DNA from: Vicinamibacterales bacterium
Lineage (GTDB): Bacteria > Acidobacteriota > Vicinamibacteria > Vicinamibacterales > UBA8438
NCBI GenBank assembly: GCA_958296065.1
Contig: CATQHX010000004.1
Coordinates: 34,286-98,285, forward strand
Length of the DNA stretch: 64,000 bases
Direction of reading: 5' to 3'
In this document: piece by piece, positions 49,860 to 58,525 of the stretch
Layout of the letters: every line of letters begins with the position of its first letter
Numbering within the stretch: the stretch's first letter is position 1
Program-made: the position numbers and the translations under genes
The notes under the pieces: generated by a model
Database searches by the model: none
Seen by the model: only the letters and a program-made list of their open reading frames with translations
What the model was told of the DNA's origin: nothing

Positions 49860-50191
49860 GACCAGTCGCCGGGCGTTTCAGGTGTGCCGGATGACGACGA
49901 GGCGCGTTGCCGGATCCGGCCGCGCATCCTGGCCTGCTGGATCGGGCTCATGGGCGGATCCGGAACGAGGGCGTCGAGGTTGCCCAGCAGCCGGAGCGCT
50001 CTCAGAATCCTGATGAGGTTGGCAGCCTGCGACGAATGCCCCTGCTCGATGCGTTGCACGGTCGGGGTGGAGACGCCTGCCTGCGCGGCCAATGCGGCCT
50101 GGGTGAGGTTCCGGTTCAGGCGATGGCGGGCCAGGCGGCGGCCGAGCGCTTGCAGGGCTGCGTGATCCGACGTGCCGAAGGGTTCTTTCAT
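49841..50191 (-). CDS. HipB-like XRE-family antitoxin
   Basis: A 116-residue DNA-binding protein. GRRLARHRLNRNLTQAALAA, then GVSTPTVQRIEQGHSS, is a helix-turn-helix of the XRE type at residues about 17-60. The C-terminal tail is Ser/Gly rich. It overlaps the hipA start by 19 bp, so the pair is translated together, with the antitoxin first as usual. An AAATC-N6-GATTT dyad lies four bases upstream of the ATG, which suggests autorepression. No Shine-Dalgarno sequence is evident. Confidence 0.9.
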   Translation of the reverse strand: MKEPFGTSDHAALQALGRRLARHRLNRNLTQAALAAQAGVSTPTVQRIEQGHSSQAANLIRILRALRLLGNLDALVPDPPMSPIQQARMRGRIRQRASSSSGTPETPGDWSWGDKP

Positions 50192-50194
50192 AAC

Positions 50195-50210
50195 AAATCG
50201 TTAGTGATTT
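50195..50210 (-). promoter_or_regulatory. hipBA operator candidate
   Basis: AAATC and GATTT are separated by six bases, immediately upstream of the hipB start. AT-rich dyads at this place are bound by HipB-type antitoxins. The surrounding 50192-50387 is unusually AT-rich for this window and should also contain the promoter of the divergent TonB receptor. Confidence 0.45.
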
Positions 50211-50387
50211 ATTACACCACAATTATCCTTGTTGTATGACAAACATGATGAGATAAAGTGCGTTGTTGCGCGGCGCGGCGCGGATGGCGGGTTGTTCGCG
50301 GGTTGTTGACTTGGTGCTCCGGGCCAGCCCGACCCCGCAAAGACCTGTGGAGTAGCATTGCTCTGTATATACGGGACAACACGAATA

Positions 50388-53339
50388 ATGATCCTGCATC
50401 GTCCATTCGATAGTCGACGGCGGGCGTGTACGCTCGCCGCCGCGGTGCTCGTCCTCGCCCTCGCCGCCACCGGGACGGCCGCCGCCCAGTCGCTCGCGTC
50501 GGTGCAGGGGTTCGTGAGCGACGACACCGGCGCAAGTCTGCCGGGCGTGACCATCGAGCTCGTGGACCTCGAGCGCGGCCAGCGCCGCACCGCGGTCACG
50601 AGCCAGGGGGGCTTCTTCGCCCTCCGCGCGGTTCCCAGCGGGGAGTACGACCTGGTGGCGTCGCTGGCCGGTTTCCGCACCACCCGCCGGGAGGGCGTCC
50701 GCCTGCTCGTCGGGCAGAACCTCGAGGTGGACCTGCGGCTCGGCCTGGCCGCGGTCGAAGAGACCGTGGTGGTCACGGGACAGGCGCCGCTGCTCGAAGT
50801 GGGGCGGACCGGGGTCGCCGGGTACGTGACCGAGGACGAGATTGCCAACCTGCCGATCTCGGGCCGCGACTTCGTGCGCTTCGCCCTCCTGAAGCCGACG
50901 GTGCAGGTGGACGCCGCGGGGAGGATCTCGCTGAGCGGGCAGCGTGCCGTGAACTCGGGATTCACCATCGACGGTGCGGACGCGAAGAGCGCCTTCTTCG
51001 GCTTCGGGCGAGGCGGGCTGGCCAGGGAGGGCGGGGGCGCCCTGGTGGCACAGGAGTCCGTCCGGGAGTTCCAGGTGGTCACGAGCGGGTACTCGGCCGA
51101 GGCCGGCCGCTCCGGCGGCGGCGCCATGAACGTGATCACCAAGAGCGGCACCAACGAGCTGTCCGGCTCCGGCGTCCTCTTCCTGCGCGACGACCAACTG
51201 GCGGCCCGGCTGCCGCGGTCGCCGCTCGACGCCGCGCGCGGCGTGCCCGCCGCCGACACGCGGTACGAGGTGGACGAGTTCCGCCGCTACAACTGGGGCG
51301 CGTCCCTGGGCGGTCCGATTCGCCGCGACGGCACCCATTTCTTCTTCTCCTACGACCAGACCGCCCAGAACCAGCCCTTCCTCCGCGACATCCGCGGGCG
51401 CGGGCAGTACGATGCGGTCCTCTCGGCCTTCCCGGAGCTGGTGGCCGGCTACCTGCCCAACGACGACGGGATTGCCGCCGCCGACCCCGAGAGCGGCCGC
51501 ACCGCGAGCGGGCGTTTCCTCCGCGAAACCGACAACCTCATCCTGTTCGGCAAGCTGAACCACCGGGCGACGGAGCGTCACGCGCTCGCGCTGCGCTACA
51601 ACTACACGGACTACGCGCGCGTGTCGGATTTCGTCGGCGAGGAATCGCGGCGGTTCGTCAAGAGCCACTCCACGGTGGGCTCGGTCGTTTCGGTCGTCGG
51701 CGAGAGCGGGGTCAACGAGTTGCGCGTCCAGTACGCCTACGACGACTTCGACCGGCACTCGCACCTGCCCGGGAGCGCGCTGCAGGCCCATTTCGCGATC
51801 TACAACCCGTCGTTCGGCTCGTTCGGCAAGCCGTGGTGGCTGCCGGTCACCAACGACGAGCGGAAGCTCGAGATCCAGGAGCGGTTCTCCTTCGTATCGG
51901 GGAACCACGAGCTGCGCGCGGGCTTCTCGCTGAGCCATGACGCCCTGAGCGAGTTCTTCGTGGGGAATGCCGACGGGGCCTACGACTTCGACACGCTCCA
52001 GGACTTCGCCGCCGGGACGCCCGCCCGCGCCGTCATCTTCTTCGGGAGCATGGAGAACCCCAACTTCGTGGTCTCCCAGCAGATTCTCGGCGCCTATGTC
52101 CAGGACTCGTGGAGCCCGAACCGCCGTGTCACCCTGCAGGTCGGCGCACGCTGGGACGGCACCGTGAACCCGGGTGCGATCGAGCACGTGCTCCCCGAGG
52201 GGCGGCGCATCCCGAACGACCTCGACAACTTCTCACCCCGCGCCGGACTGGTCTGGTCGCCCGACCCGGGGAGCGTCGTCCGGGCCGCCGGCGGGGTCTT
52301 CTACGCCCGCACGCCGACGCTGCTGTTCTCCACCGCCCACAGCGACACCGGCATCTATCCGCGCTACGGGAACGCCATCGTGTCGCCGGGAGAGACGGGC
52401 TTCGTGCCGCTGGGCGCCCCGATCGACAACGACAGCCCGCCGCGCGGCCTGATCCCCGCGCTCAGCCACTTCGACCCCGGCTTCGAGGATCCGCGGACCA
52501 TCCGCTTCAACCTCGGGTACGAGCAGGAGATCCGCGGCGACCTCGCCGCCTCGCTCGATCTGCTGCATGCCCGGAGCGACTCGCTCGCGTCGAACTACGA
52601 CGCCAACGTCCCGGCGCCCGTGCGCGACGCGTTCGGGCGCCCGGTGTACTCCGGCCAGCGGATCAATCCGGCCTACGGGCCCATCCTGGTGCGCGCGTCG
52701 CCGGCCCGGTCCGACTACCTGGCGCTCACGGCCGCGTTGCGCCGGCGCTTCCGCGACGGCGTGCAGTTCCAGGCGCACTACACCTGGTCGCGCGACCGCT
52801 CGAACGACGACAACGAACGCTCGGGCAGCCTGACCCTGACCGATCCGACGGACCCGGACTACGACTGGGGTCTCTCGATCCGCGACGTCCCCCACCGCTT
52901 CGTGGCGAGCGGCGTCTTCTCGCTGCCCTTCGACGTCACCGCGAGTGGCATCCTCACGGCGCAGTCGGGTTCGCCCTACACGGCGCTCGATCCGGCGGTG
53001 GGCTTCCACAACCACCCCGGCTTCGCCGTCGGTCCGCACGGCGCCCAGACCCGCGCCGTGGTGGACGGGGTGCTCGCCCCGGTGAACGGCGAGCGGAACG
53101 CCGCCTGGACCAATCTCGATCTGCGGGTGACCCGGCGCTTCCAGATCGGCGGAACGCGCGTCGAGGCGCTCTTCGAGGTCTTCAACCTCCTGAACACCGG
53201 CGCGTTCCGGGTCGGGCACGCCGACCAGCAGGAGGTCTTCGAGCACGACGGGGTGACCCCGAACCCGGAGTTCGGCCTCGCCAGCGTGCTCGTGGGGACT
53301 CCGCGACAGGCCCAGCTCGGGCTGCGCGTCGCGTTCTAA
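50388..53339 (+). CDS. TonB-dependent receptor, Oar-like
   Basis: A 983-residue receptor from ATG 50388 (MILHRPFDSRRRA); a TTG at 50358 is in frame but gives no better signal. The signal peptide ends AATGTAAAQ. The regulatory-like domain reads VQGFVSDDTGASLPGVTIEL, the plug has NLPISGRDFVRFALLKPTVQ and SGGGAMNVITKSGTNELSGS. The barrel ends LGLRVAF with a terminal Phe. The ligand is unknown. It ends 64 bp before the convergent COG0523 GTPase gene. Confidence 0.9.
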   Translation: MILHRPFDSRRRACTLAAAVLVLALAATGTAAAQSLASVQGFVSDDTGASLPGVTIELVDLERGQRRTAVTSQGGFFALRAVPSGEYDLVASLAGFRTTRREGVRLLVGQNLEVDLRLGLAAVEETVVVTGQAPLLEVGRTGVAGYVTEDEIANLPISGRDFVRFALLKPTVQVDAAGRISLSGQRAVNSGFTIDGADAKSAFFGFGRGGLAREGGGALVAQESVREFQVVTSGYSAEAGRSGGGAMNVITKSGTNELSGSGVLFLRDDQLAARLPRSPLDAARGVPAADTRYEVDEFRRYNWGASLGGPIRRDGTHFFFSYDQTAQNQPFLRDIRGRGQYDAVLSAFPELVAGYLPNDDGIAAADPESGRTASGRFLRETDNLILFGKLNHRATERHALALRYNYTDYARVSDFVGEESRRFVKSHSTVGSVVSVVGESGVNELRVQYAYDDFDRHSHLPGSALQAHFAIYNPSFGSFGKPWWLPVTNDERKLEIQERFSFVSGNHELRAGFSLSHDALSEFFVGNADGAYDFDTLQDFAAGTPARAVIFFGSMENPNFVVSQQILGAYVQDSWSPNRRVTLQVGARWDGTVNPGAIEHVLPEGRRIPNDLDNFSPRAGLVWSPDPGSVVRAAGGVFYARTPTLLFSTAHSDTGIYPRYGNAIVSPGETGFVPLGAPIDNDSPPRGLIPALSHFDPGFEDPRTIRFNLGYEQEIRGDLAASLDLLHARSDSLASNYDANVPAPVRDAFGRPVYSGQRINPAYGPILVRASPARSDYLALTAALRRRFRDGVQFQAHYTWSRDRSNDDNERSGSLTLTDPTDPDYDWGLSIRDVPHRFVASGVFSLPFDVTASGILTAQSGSPYTALDPAVGFHNHPGFAVGPHGAQTRAVVDGVLAPVNGERNAAWTNLDLRVTRRFQIGGTRVEALFEVFNLLNTGAFRVGHADQQEVFEHDGVTPNPEFGLASVLVGTPRQAQLGLRVAF

Positions 53340-53403
53340 TTCCCTCTCCGGCGGGCGCTGCTTGACGAAACCGGCTGCGGACTTCTGCCGGGAAGCGGAC
53401 GGA

Positions 53404-54615
53404 CTACGGTTCGTCTTCTTCTACCGTCCACTCTGGCAGCGGGTCGTCCAACGAAGCCCACCCGGAAGCGTCGGAGGCCATCTCGGCGTCGGTCAGCAGA
53501 CAGCCGTCCAGCGCGGTCTCGATGGCCTCTTGCGGCATCTCGATTCCGATGAAGACGAGCTCCTGACGACGGTCGCCGTGATCCGGCTCCCATACCTGGC
53601 CGACCCACTCCAGGGTCTCCGGGTCGTCGGCGAGCTCTGCCGGGTCCAGCGCGGCGAGCCAATGGCCTCCGGGCTCCAAGGTCAGCGAGTCGCCGGCGAT
53701 CGAGAGCGCACCGGCCACCTCATGGCGGGTGGCCAGCCAGACGACCCCCTTCGCCCGCAGCACGCCCTCGAAGCAACCTTCGAAGATCGCCGCCAGCCGC
53801 GCCGGATGGAAGGGCCGTCGCCTCCGATAGACGAAGCTGCCGATGCCGTACTCCTCGGTCTCGGGCGTGTGGCCGCCTTGCAGTTCCTGAAGCCAACCCG
53901 CCGTTTGCTCGACGCGTTCGAAATCGAACAGGCCCGTGTTGAAAACCAGGTCGAGCGGAATCCGCCCGTAGGTCGCCTGGGCTAACGTCGCCGTTTGGTT
54001 GAGCTTGCGCAGGATCCCGGTCAACCGTGCGACTTCTCTCCGGCTCATCTTGTCGGTCTTGTTGAGCACGAGAACGTTGGCGAGCTCGACCTGATCGACG
54101 AGGAGCTCGGCGATGGAGCGGTCGTCTTCGACGTCGACCCCCAGCCCGCGATCGAGCAGGTCTTCTCCGGAGCCGAAGTCGCGAATAAAACGCGGGCCGT
54201 CGACGACGGTGACCATCGTGTCCAACCGGGCCAACTCGCCCAGTTGGGCGCCAAGATCGTCCGACAAGGCGAAGGTGGCCGCGACGGGAAGCGGCTCCGA
54301 GATACCGGTTGATTCGATCAGCAGGTAGTCGAAGCGACGCTCCCGCGCCAGGCGTGCGACCTCGTCGAGCAGGTCTTCACGCAACGTGCAGCAGATGCAG
54401 CCGTTGGACATCTCGATCAGCCGCTCGTCGACGCGGTTGAGCGCGGCGCCGCCGTTGCGAACGAGCTGGGCATCGACGTTGACCTCGCTCATGTCGTTGA
54501 CGATGACCGCGACGCGGCGGCCTTCGCGGTTGTGCAGCGCGTGGTTGAGCAACGTCGTCTTGCCGGCGCCGAGGAAGCCGGAGAGCACGGTTACGGGAAG
54601 GCGTGGGTCGTTCAA
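53404..54615 (-). CDS. COG0523 (G3E) GTPase, CobW/ZigA-type zinc metallochaperone
   Basis: A 403-residue protein starting at TTG 54615, whose codon overlaps the TGA of the upstream gene (TTGA). Walker A is [12 protein letters not shown] (residues 12-23). [13 protein letters not shown] contains the metal-binding CxCC (GCICC at 72-76). NKTD is the guanine-specificity motif, and the CobW C-terminal domain follows ([15 protein letters not shown]). Zinc-linked members deliver metal to enzymes during zinc starvation and are Zur-controlled. Here it is the last gene of a run with a FeoB-like gate, in a locus headed by Zur, which supports the zinc role. It ends in TAG. Confidence 0.9.
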   Translation of the reverse strand: MNDPRLPVTVLSGFLGAGKTTLLNHALHNREGRRVAVIVNDMSEVNVDAQLVRNGGAALNRVDERLIEMSNGCICCTLREDLLDEVARLARERRFDYLLIESTGISEPLPVAATFALSDDLGAQLGELARLDTMVTVVDGPRFIRDFGSGEDLLDRGLGVDVEDDRSIAELLVDQVELANVLVLNKTDKMSRREVARLTGILRKLNQTATLAQATYGRIPLDLVFNTGLFDFERVEQTAGWLQELQGGHTPETEEYGIGSFVYRRRRPFHPARLAAIFEGCFEGVLRAKGVVWLATRHEVAGALSIAGDSLTLEPGGHWLAALDPAELADDPETLEWVGQVWEPDHGDRRQELVFIGIEMPQEAIETALDGCLLTDAEMASDASGWASLDDPLPEWTVEEDEP

Positions 54616-55193
54616 TTCGATTTCTCCACGGGGTCAGGATGCGATTGGCCGTCGATTGCGTCGGCGAGCGCGCGCCAGGCCTGGGGAAGCGCCTGCGGCG
54701 GCAGTCGTTTGGAAGGCCGTTTCCGTTGGCGCAGGACGGCGCGACGATACTCCAGACCGCAACGCGCGAGCGCCCACTCCTCGTAGTCTGCGATGCGCCG
54801 AATGGCGGCGACGGTCAAGTCAACCGGTACGCGGGGCGACGGAGGCGTCTGTGCAGTCGGGATCATGTCGGGCTTCCAAATCGGCTCTTGGACCGTCTCC
54901 GACGGCAGCCAGACGGGTCGAAACTGGAAGCGGTTGAGGAAGACGCTGCCCTTCCGCGGCGTTCCGTACAGGAGGCCGAAACCCCACAACATGAGGCTGT
55001 CGCCGTCGGGCAGCGTGAGCGTGTAGCAGCTCGATCCTGCTTCTCCTTCGTGCGGCCGTCGCTTGAGGAAGCCCGCTTCGAGCAGGAGGTTGCCTTCCGG
55101 ACGCACGATGTCCCGGCCCCAGTTCCAGCACTGCCGGTCCAGCAGTTCTTGCCCCTTGCGCCGGCGGGCGCCGGAGATCGGGCTCACAGCCAT
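54612..55193 (-). CDS. uncharacterised protein between FeoB-like gate and COG0523 GTPase
   Basis: A 193-residue soluble protein from ATG 55193, which overlaps the end of the FeoB-like gene by 10 bp. I do not recognise the family. It carries [40 protein letters not shown], then [16 protein letters not shown] and a basic helical tail ([19 protein letters not shown]). There are few Cys and no obvious metal cluster, signal peptide or membrane segment. Its position, tightly wedged between a membrane gate and a GTPase, suggests a dedicated accessory or adaptor of that system. Confidence 0.75.
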   Translation of the reverse strand: MAVSPISGARRRKGQELLDRQCWNWGRDIVRPEGNLLLEAGFLKRRPHEGEAGSSCYTLTLPDGDSLMLWGFGLLYGTPRKGSVFLNRFQFRPVWLPSETVQEPIWKPDMIPTAQTPPSPRVPVDLTVAAIRRIADYEEWALARCGLEYRRAVLRQRKRPSKRLPPQALPQAWRALADAIDGQSHPDPVEKSN

Positions 55194-56371
55194 GCTCCGC
55201 CCCAAGCCAGCAAAGCGCTGAACCCGGTGGCCGCCACAGCCTGCCGGCCCACCAACCGCAGCGCGAACGCGCCGCCCTGCTCGCGCGCAATCGCCAGGCA
55301 GGTGGCCAGGCAAGGCAGCAGCACGCCGGCCAGGTAGACGGCCGTCAACAGTTGGACGGCGCTGAGGCTTGCGGCGACGCCCGGCTCTGCGAGCAGCAGG
55401 ATGCCGTCCTTGCGGACGCTCGCCATGACCACCGCCAGGGCCGCCTCCGAGGGCAATCGAAAGATGGCCATCGCCGGCTCGACGACGGCCGACGCAGCTT
55501 GCAGCGCGCCCAGCCAACGCAACAGAGAAGCCGCGGCCGTGATCAGAAAGAAGACCGGCAAGGCCCTGCGAAAGAACTCCCGAACGACGCCCTGCGCCTC
55601 AAGCCAGATGGCCCTCGGGCGCGGCCAGGTCAAGAAGACCCGGCCCTCGGTCAACAGCACATTGAAGGGAGAACGAGCCGCTTGCGGCGCGATGAGTCGG
55701 GCGTAGGCGAGAGTCGTGGCGCCCAGATAGAGCAGGTAGGGTACGACCAAATCGGGTCGTCCCGCCGCGGCGAAGACCGCCAGCGTGGCCCCCAACTGAT
55801 ACGAACAGGCGGAACCGAAAGCAATGGCCGAGACGCATACGCCACGGGCGCAAGCCGACGACGAGCGCGCGCCGATGACGGCGGGCACGTTGCAGCCGAA
55901 ACCCATCACGACCCGCGCCACCTCCCGGCCCGTCATGCCGAACGGCCGCAGCCACGGATTCATGGCGTTTGTCAGGCGATCCAGCAGGCCGCTCGACTTG
56001 TACGCACCCATCAGCAGCGCATGGAACACGACAACCGGAGTTGCCCACACCAACAGCAGCGGCCCCATCGTGACAAAGCCGTAGTCGCCGGCCAGGATCT
56101 CCACAAGCGGCTGCGGCCAGCTCGTCAGCAACCCGGCCAGCGGCCCAGTCAGGGCGCCGACCCAGGGTTCGATTCGATTCGCGAGACGGTTGGCGGCGTC
56201 GACCGCGACCCAGGCGGGCGTCAACAACAGCAGCAGCGCCCAGAAAGGCCCAAGAGCGGAGCGCTCCAGGAAAAGAGGGCGCCGACGGACGATCGGATCG
56301 CCGAAGTTCAAACCGGCTTCGGCGGGGACCGGGCTGGGCGCCACGACGGTTCGACTTGGCGTCGGGAGCAT
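55184..56371 (-). CDS. FeoB-like membrane gate protein without G domain
   Basis: A 395-residue polytopic membrane protein. GMTGREVARVVMGFGCNVPA (ending at about residue 164) is the conserved FeoB core, where GFGCNVPA carries the pathway Cys. FGSACSYQL replaces FeoB's second conserved Cys block, and VMASVRKDGILLL recalls the late FeoB gate region. The roughly 270-residue N-terminal GTPase and GDI domains of FeoB are absent; the protein begins with a short hydrophilic leader and then RSALGPFWALLLLLTPAWV. The gene lies 12 bp after the flavoprotein stop, and a COG0523 GTPase is two genes downstream. Predicted to move a divalent metal across the inner membrane. Confidence 0.8.
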   Translation of the reverse strand: MLPTPSRTVVAPSPVPAEAGLNFGDPIVRRRPLFLERSALGPFWALLLLLTPAWVAVDAANRLANRIEPWVGALTGPLAGLLTSWPQPLVEILAGDYGFVTMGPLLLVWATPVVVFHALLMGAYKSSGLLDRLTNAMNPWLRPFGMTGREVARVVMGFGCNVPAVIGARSSSACARGVCVSAIAFGSACSYQLGATLAVFAAAGRPDLVVPYLLYLGATTLAYARLIAPQAARSPFNVLLTEGRVFLTWPRPRAIWLEAQGVVREFFRRALPVFFLITAAASLLRWLGALQAASAVVEPAMAIFRLPSEAALAVVMASVRKDGILLLAEPGVAASLSAVQLLTAVYLAGVLLPCLATCLAIAREQGGAFALRLVGRQAVAATGFSALLAWGGAWL

Positions 56372-56383
56372 TTCACGGCCCCT

Positions 56384-57511
56384 TCAACAAGCGCAATCGT
56401 CGCCGCAGCACGATAGATCGTCGAGGTACATTCCGTAGCTGCGGTACTCCTCCAGCGGCTTCGCGCTCACCCGCAGGCGGCGGGCGATCCGGTTGGCCAC
56501 CACGGCAAAGCGCTGGCGGAACTTGTAGATGAAACAGAAGATGACATCGCCTTGGCGCACCTGCGGGCCGACCAGGAAGAGCCCTCTCGTCACGGTGGAC
56601 TCGTCGTCTTCCGTCAGCAGCGGAAAACCGTCATCCCGCCAATCGAACAGCGAGCGAACGAGGCTTGCCGAGCCGACGAATCCAGAGGCCAGGATCGGCT
56701 TCTCGGCGCAGTCGACGACGTGGCCGCCCTTGAGCGCCAACTGATAACCCTTGTCCTTGCGGCGAACGCCGATGACCGGACAGCCGCCGCGCAGCGTCAC
56801 CCGACCCGAGTCAACGGCCGAATTCAGACGCGCCTTCGTAAAGGGCGACAGGAGTTGGCTGGGGTCCGGGCCTTTTCGCGTCCACGGTTCCTCGCGGTCG
56901 AAGACGACGGCTCGTCGACCGGCGGCGGCCAGCGCGACGGCGGCGTCGACGCCGCTCTCGGATCCGCCGATGATGCATCTCTCGTCGCCGCCGAGATCGT
57001 CCCACGAGGTCACCTGGGAGTTGTGCAGGCACAGTTCGGCGCCGCGGAAGCCGTTGGTCCGCGGGTACTGCATTTCGCCGCCCGCCCAGACCACGAACCG
57101 CGCGTGGACGTCACCGCGACTCGTCTCCACCCGAAACCGCTTGGGTCGAGCTCCCGTCGCGACCGAGAGAACGTCGACCCCGGTCTCTACCGGCAAGTCG
57201 AAATGCTTCGCGATCCTTCGCAGATAGCCGGCGTACTCCTTTCCCGTAGGATGCTCGACGCCGATCGAGTAGGCCGGCGAGGTGTGCAGACAGACGGCGT
57301 TCAGGTCGAGGGCGCCGAACTGGGTGCTGTTGAACGACGGCGTGATGAAGCGCATCTGCCGGGGCCAACGCAGGAATGAGGCGCCGACGGCGGCGCGGTC
57401 GAGGATCACGAAGCTCTCGATTCCGAGGTCGCGTAGCGTCACACCAAGGCCGACGCCGGCGGCCCCGGCGCCGACGACGACGATGTCGAACGAGCGGGCT
57501 TCTTTCGTCAT
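56384..57511 (-). CDS. FAD/NAD(P)-dependent flavoprotein with Cys-rich tail
   Basis: A 375-residue protein from ATG 57511 (MTKEARSFD); an in-frame GTG at 57598 would add 29 residues. IVVVGAGAAGVGLG is the FAD Rossmann motif and CIIGGSESGVDAAVALAAAG the second, NAD(P)-binding one. PRQMRFITPSFNSTQFG resembles the substrate side of CzcO-like flavin monooxygenases. The protein ends in SCCGDDCAC, four Cys and two Asp in the last nine residues, a likely metal-binding tail. It opens the four-gene run (flavoprotein, FeoB-like gate, unknown, COG0523 GTPase). A metal-reductase or metallophore-related role is possible. Confidence 0.8.
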   Translation of the reverse strand: MTKEARSFDIVVVGAGAAGVGLGVTLRDLGIESFVILDRAAVGASFLRWPRQMRFITPSFNSTQFGALDLNAVCLHTSPAYSIGVEHPTGKEYAGYLRRIAKHFDLPVETGVDVLSVATGARPKRFRVETSRGDVHARFVVWAGGEMQYPRTNGFRGAELCLHNSQVTSWDDLGGDERCIIGGSESGVDAAVALAAAGRRAVVFDREEPWTRKGPDPSQLLSPFTKARLNSAVDSGRVTLRGGCPVIGVRRKDKGYQLALKGGHVVDCAEKPILASGFVGSASLVRSLFDWRDDGFPLLTEDDESTVTRGLFLVGPQVRQGDVIFCFIYKFRQRFAVVANRIARRLRVSAKPLEEYRSYGMYLDDLSCCGDDCAC

Positions 57512-57924
57512 CGGCTCACCCGACCGTTCGGCGTCCGCCGAGGCGTAGCTCGCCATCGCGCGGTCGAGTCCGACCGTCGCCTCGAGCGTCTCGACCACCT
57601 CCGGCAGTCGCTTGCCCGGAATGACGCATGTCCCGTGTGTCTTTCATGTCAGTTGCAGTCAAACGGTCCATCACCTTCTCCCTCCCGAGGCCCACTTTTC
57701 GAGACCCTGTTTCCCGTTTCCATCGTGCAGGGCAGCCGAGAACGCGCCAGGAGACAGCACTCTGGACGGGCGCAAGGCACGACACCGCTCACCGGTGTCG
57801 CGAGACGCCATCCTTGAACCGCAGTCAGTCGCGGACAGGCACCATGGCCGCAGCACGCACGCTCGTGCGCTCGCGGCAATGCGCTGTCGACAAACGCTGG
57901 AGGAAACGCAACGCGTGACGGGAA
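57512..57924. other. non-coding stretch upstream of the flavoprotein
   Basis: I see no convincing gene. Short frames on both strands have no family motifs and atypical composition. It should contain the promoter of the four-gene metal run and, at its right edge, direct repeat D. I looked for a second copy of the ACGCAA-N10-TTGCGT palindrome and did not find one. Confidence 0.5.
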
Positions 57925-58033
57925 CTAGCGCCCCGAAACGTCTCGCTGGCTCGGCGTTTCGGCCCATCCCCCCCGCTCCATGACCTTGCGCGGCAGCACT
58001 GCGCTTCGCTGCGTTCTGCGGCGCAAGCTCCTA
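57925..58033 (+). repeat. 109-bp direct repeat, copy D
   Basis: Starts CTAGCG-CCCCGAAACG and ends with the dispersed-repeat core in reverse orientation (GCGTTCTGCGGCGCAAGC, then TCCTA). Its 5' part can fold: CCGAAACG at 57933-57940 pairs with CGTTTCGG at 57955-57962. It is nearly identical, in the same orientation and length, to copy E at 58348-58456. The stop codon of the small His/Cys gene lies in its last three bases. Confidence 0.85.
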
Positions 58034-58336
58034 GGCGGGCGGGCCCCGGGCGGGGAGGCGGGGGAAGTGACAGGACGCGATCCATTCGCCGCCGGCAGCC
58101 CGCTCAAGCGGCTCCGCAACGTTGGCGAATTCGATCTGCAACGAGTTCGAGAGTTCGGCGGCAGGCTGGTGTCGGAGCTGGCAGACCGCGCAATGCTGCT
58201 CGGCTGCGTGCTCCTCGTGACAGAAGACCTCGGCGGCGGCGGCGGCGGCCACCGCCATCACCAAGACAACGATCCATGCGCGCCCGTCAAGGCTGCGCCG
58301 TGCGAGCTCCGGGTGTGCGCGTCCTCTCCGGACCAT
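58031..58336 (-). CDS. small membrane-anchored His/Cys-rich protein (DUF2946-like)
   Basis: A 101-residue protein from ATG 58336. One hydrophobic helix (AWIVVLVMAVAAAAAAEVF, about residues 20-38) is followed at once by CHEEHAAEQHCAVCQLRH, with three Cys and four His in 18 residues. This resembles DUF2946-type small periplasmic proteins with a His/Cys metal-binding patch. It lies on the Zur strand between zur and the flavoprotein, and sits exactly between two 109-bp direct repeats, with its stop inside copy D. No strong Shine-Dalgarno is visible. A role in periplasmic zinc or copper handling is inferred from residues and context. Confidence 0.6.
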   Translation of the reverse strand: MVRRGRAHPELARRSLDGRAWIVVLVMAVAAAAAAEVFCHEEHAAEQHCAVCQLRHQPAAELSNSLQIEFANVAEPLERAAGGEWIASCHFPRLPARGPPA

Positions 58337-58347
58337 CGGTCTTCACG

Positions 58348-58456
58348 CTAGCGACCCGAAACGCCTCGCAGGCTTGGCGTTCGGCCCATCCCCCCCGCTC
58401 CATGAGTCTGCGACCGCGGCACGTCGCTTCGCTGCGTTCTGCGGCGCAAGCTCCTA
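58348..58456 (+). repeat. 109-bp direct repeat, copy E
   Basis: Same length and orientation as copy D, 423 bp away; it differs at scattered positions and in a short central stretch. It begins CTAGCG-ACCCGAAACG and ends in the same core followed by CTCCTA. It separates the small His/Cys gene (12 bp away) from zur (70 bp away). Confidence 0.85.
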
Positions 58457-58525
58457 GCCTACGCCTGGACGCCCTTCGCGAAACGTGCCTGTCGCTTCAG
58501 TTCTCACAGCCTTCCTCGTTTCCGC

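Noticed and set aside
57612..57983. Plus-strand frames of 80-120 codons upstream of the flavoprotein
   Set aside because: They run through repeat D, have no motifs and are antisense to the expected promoter region.
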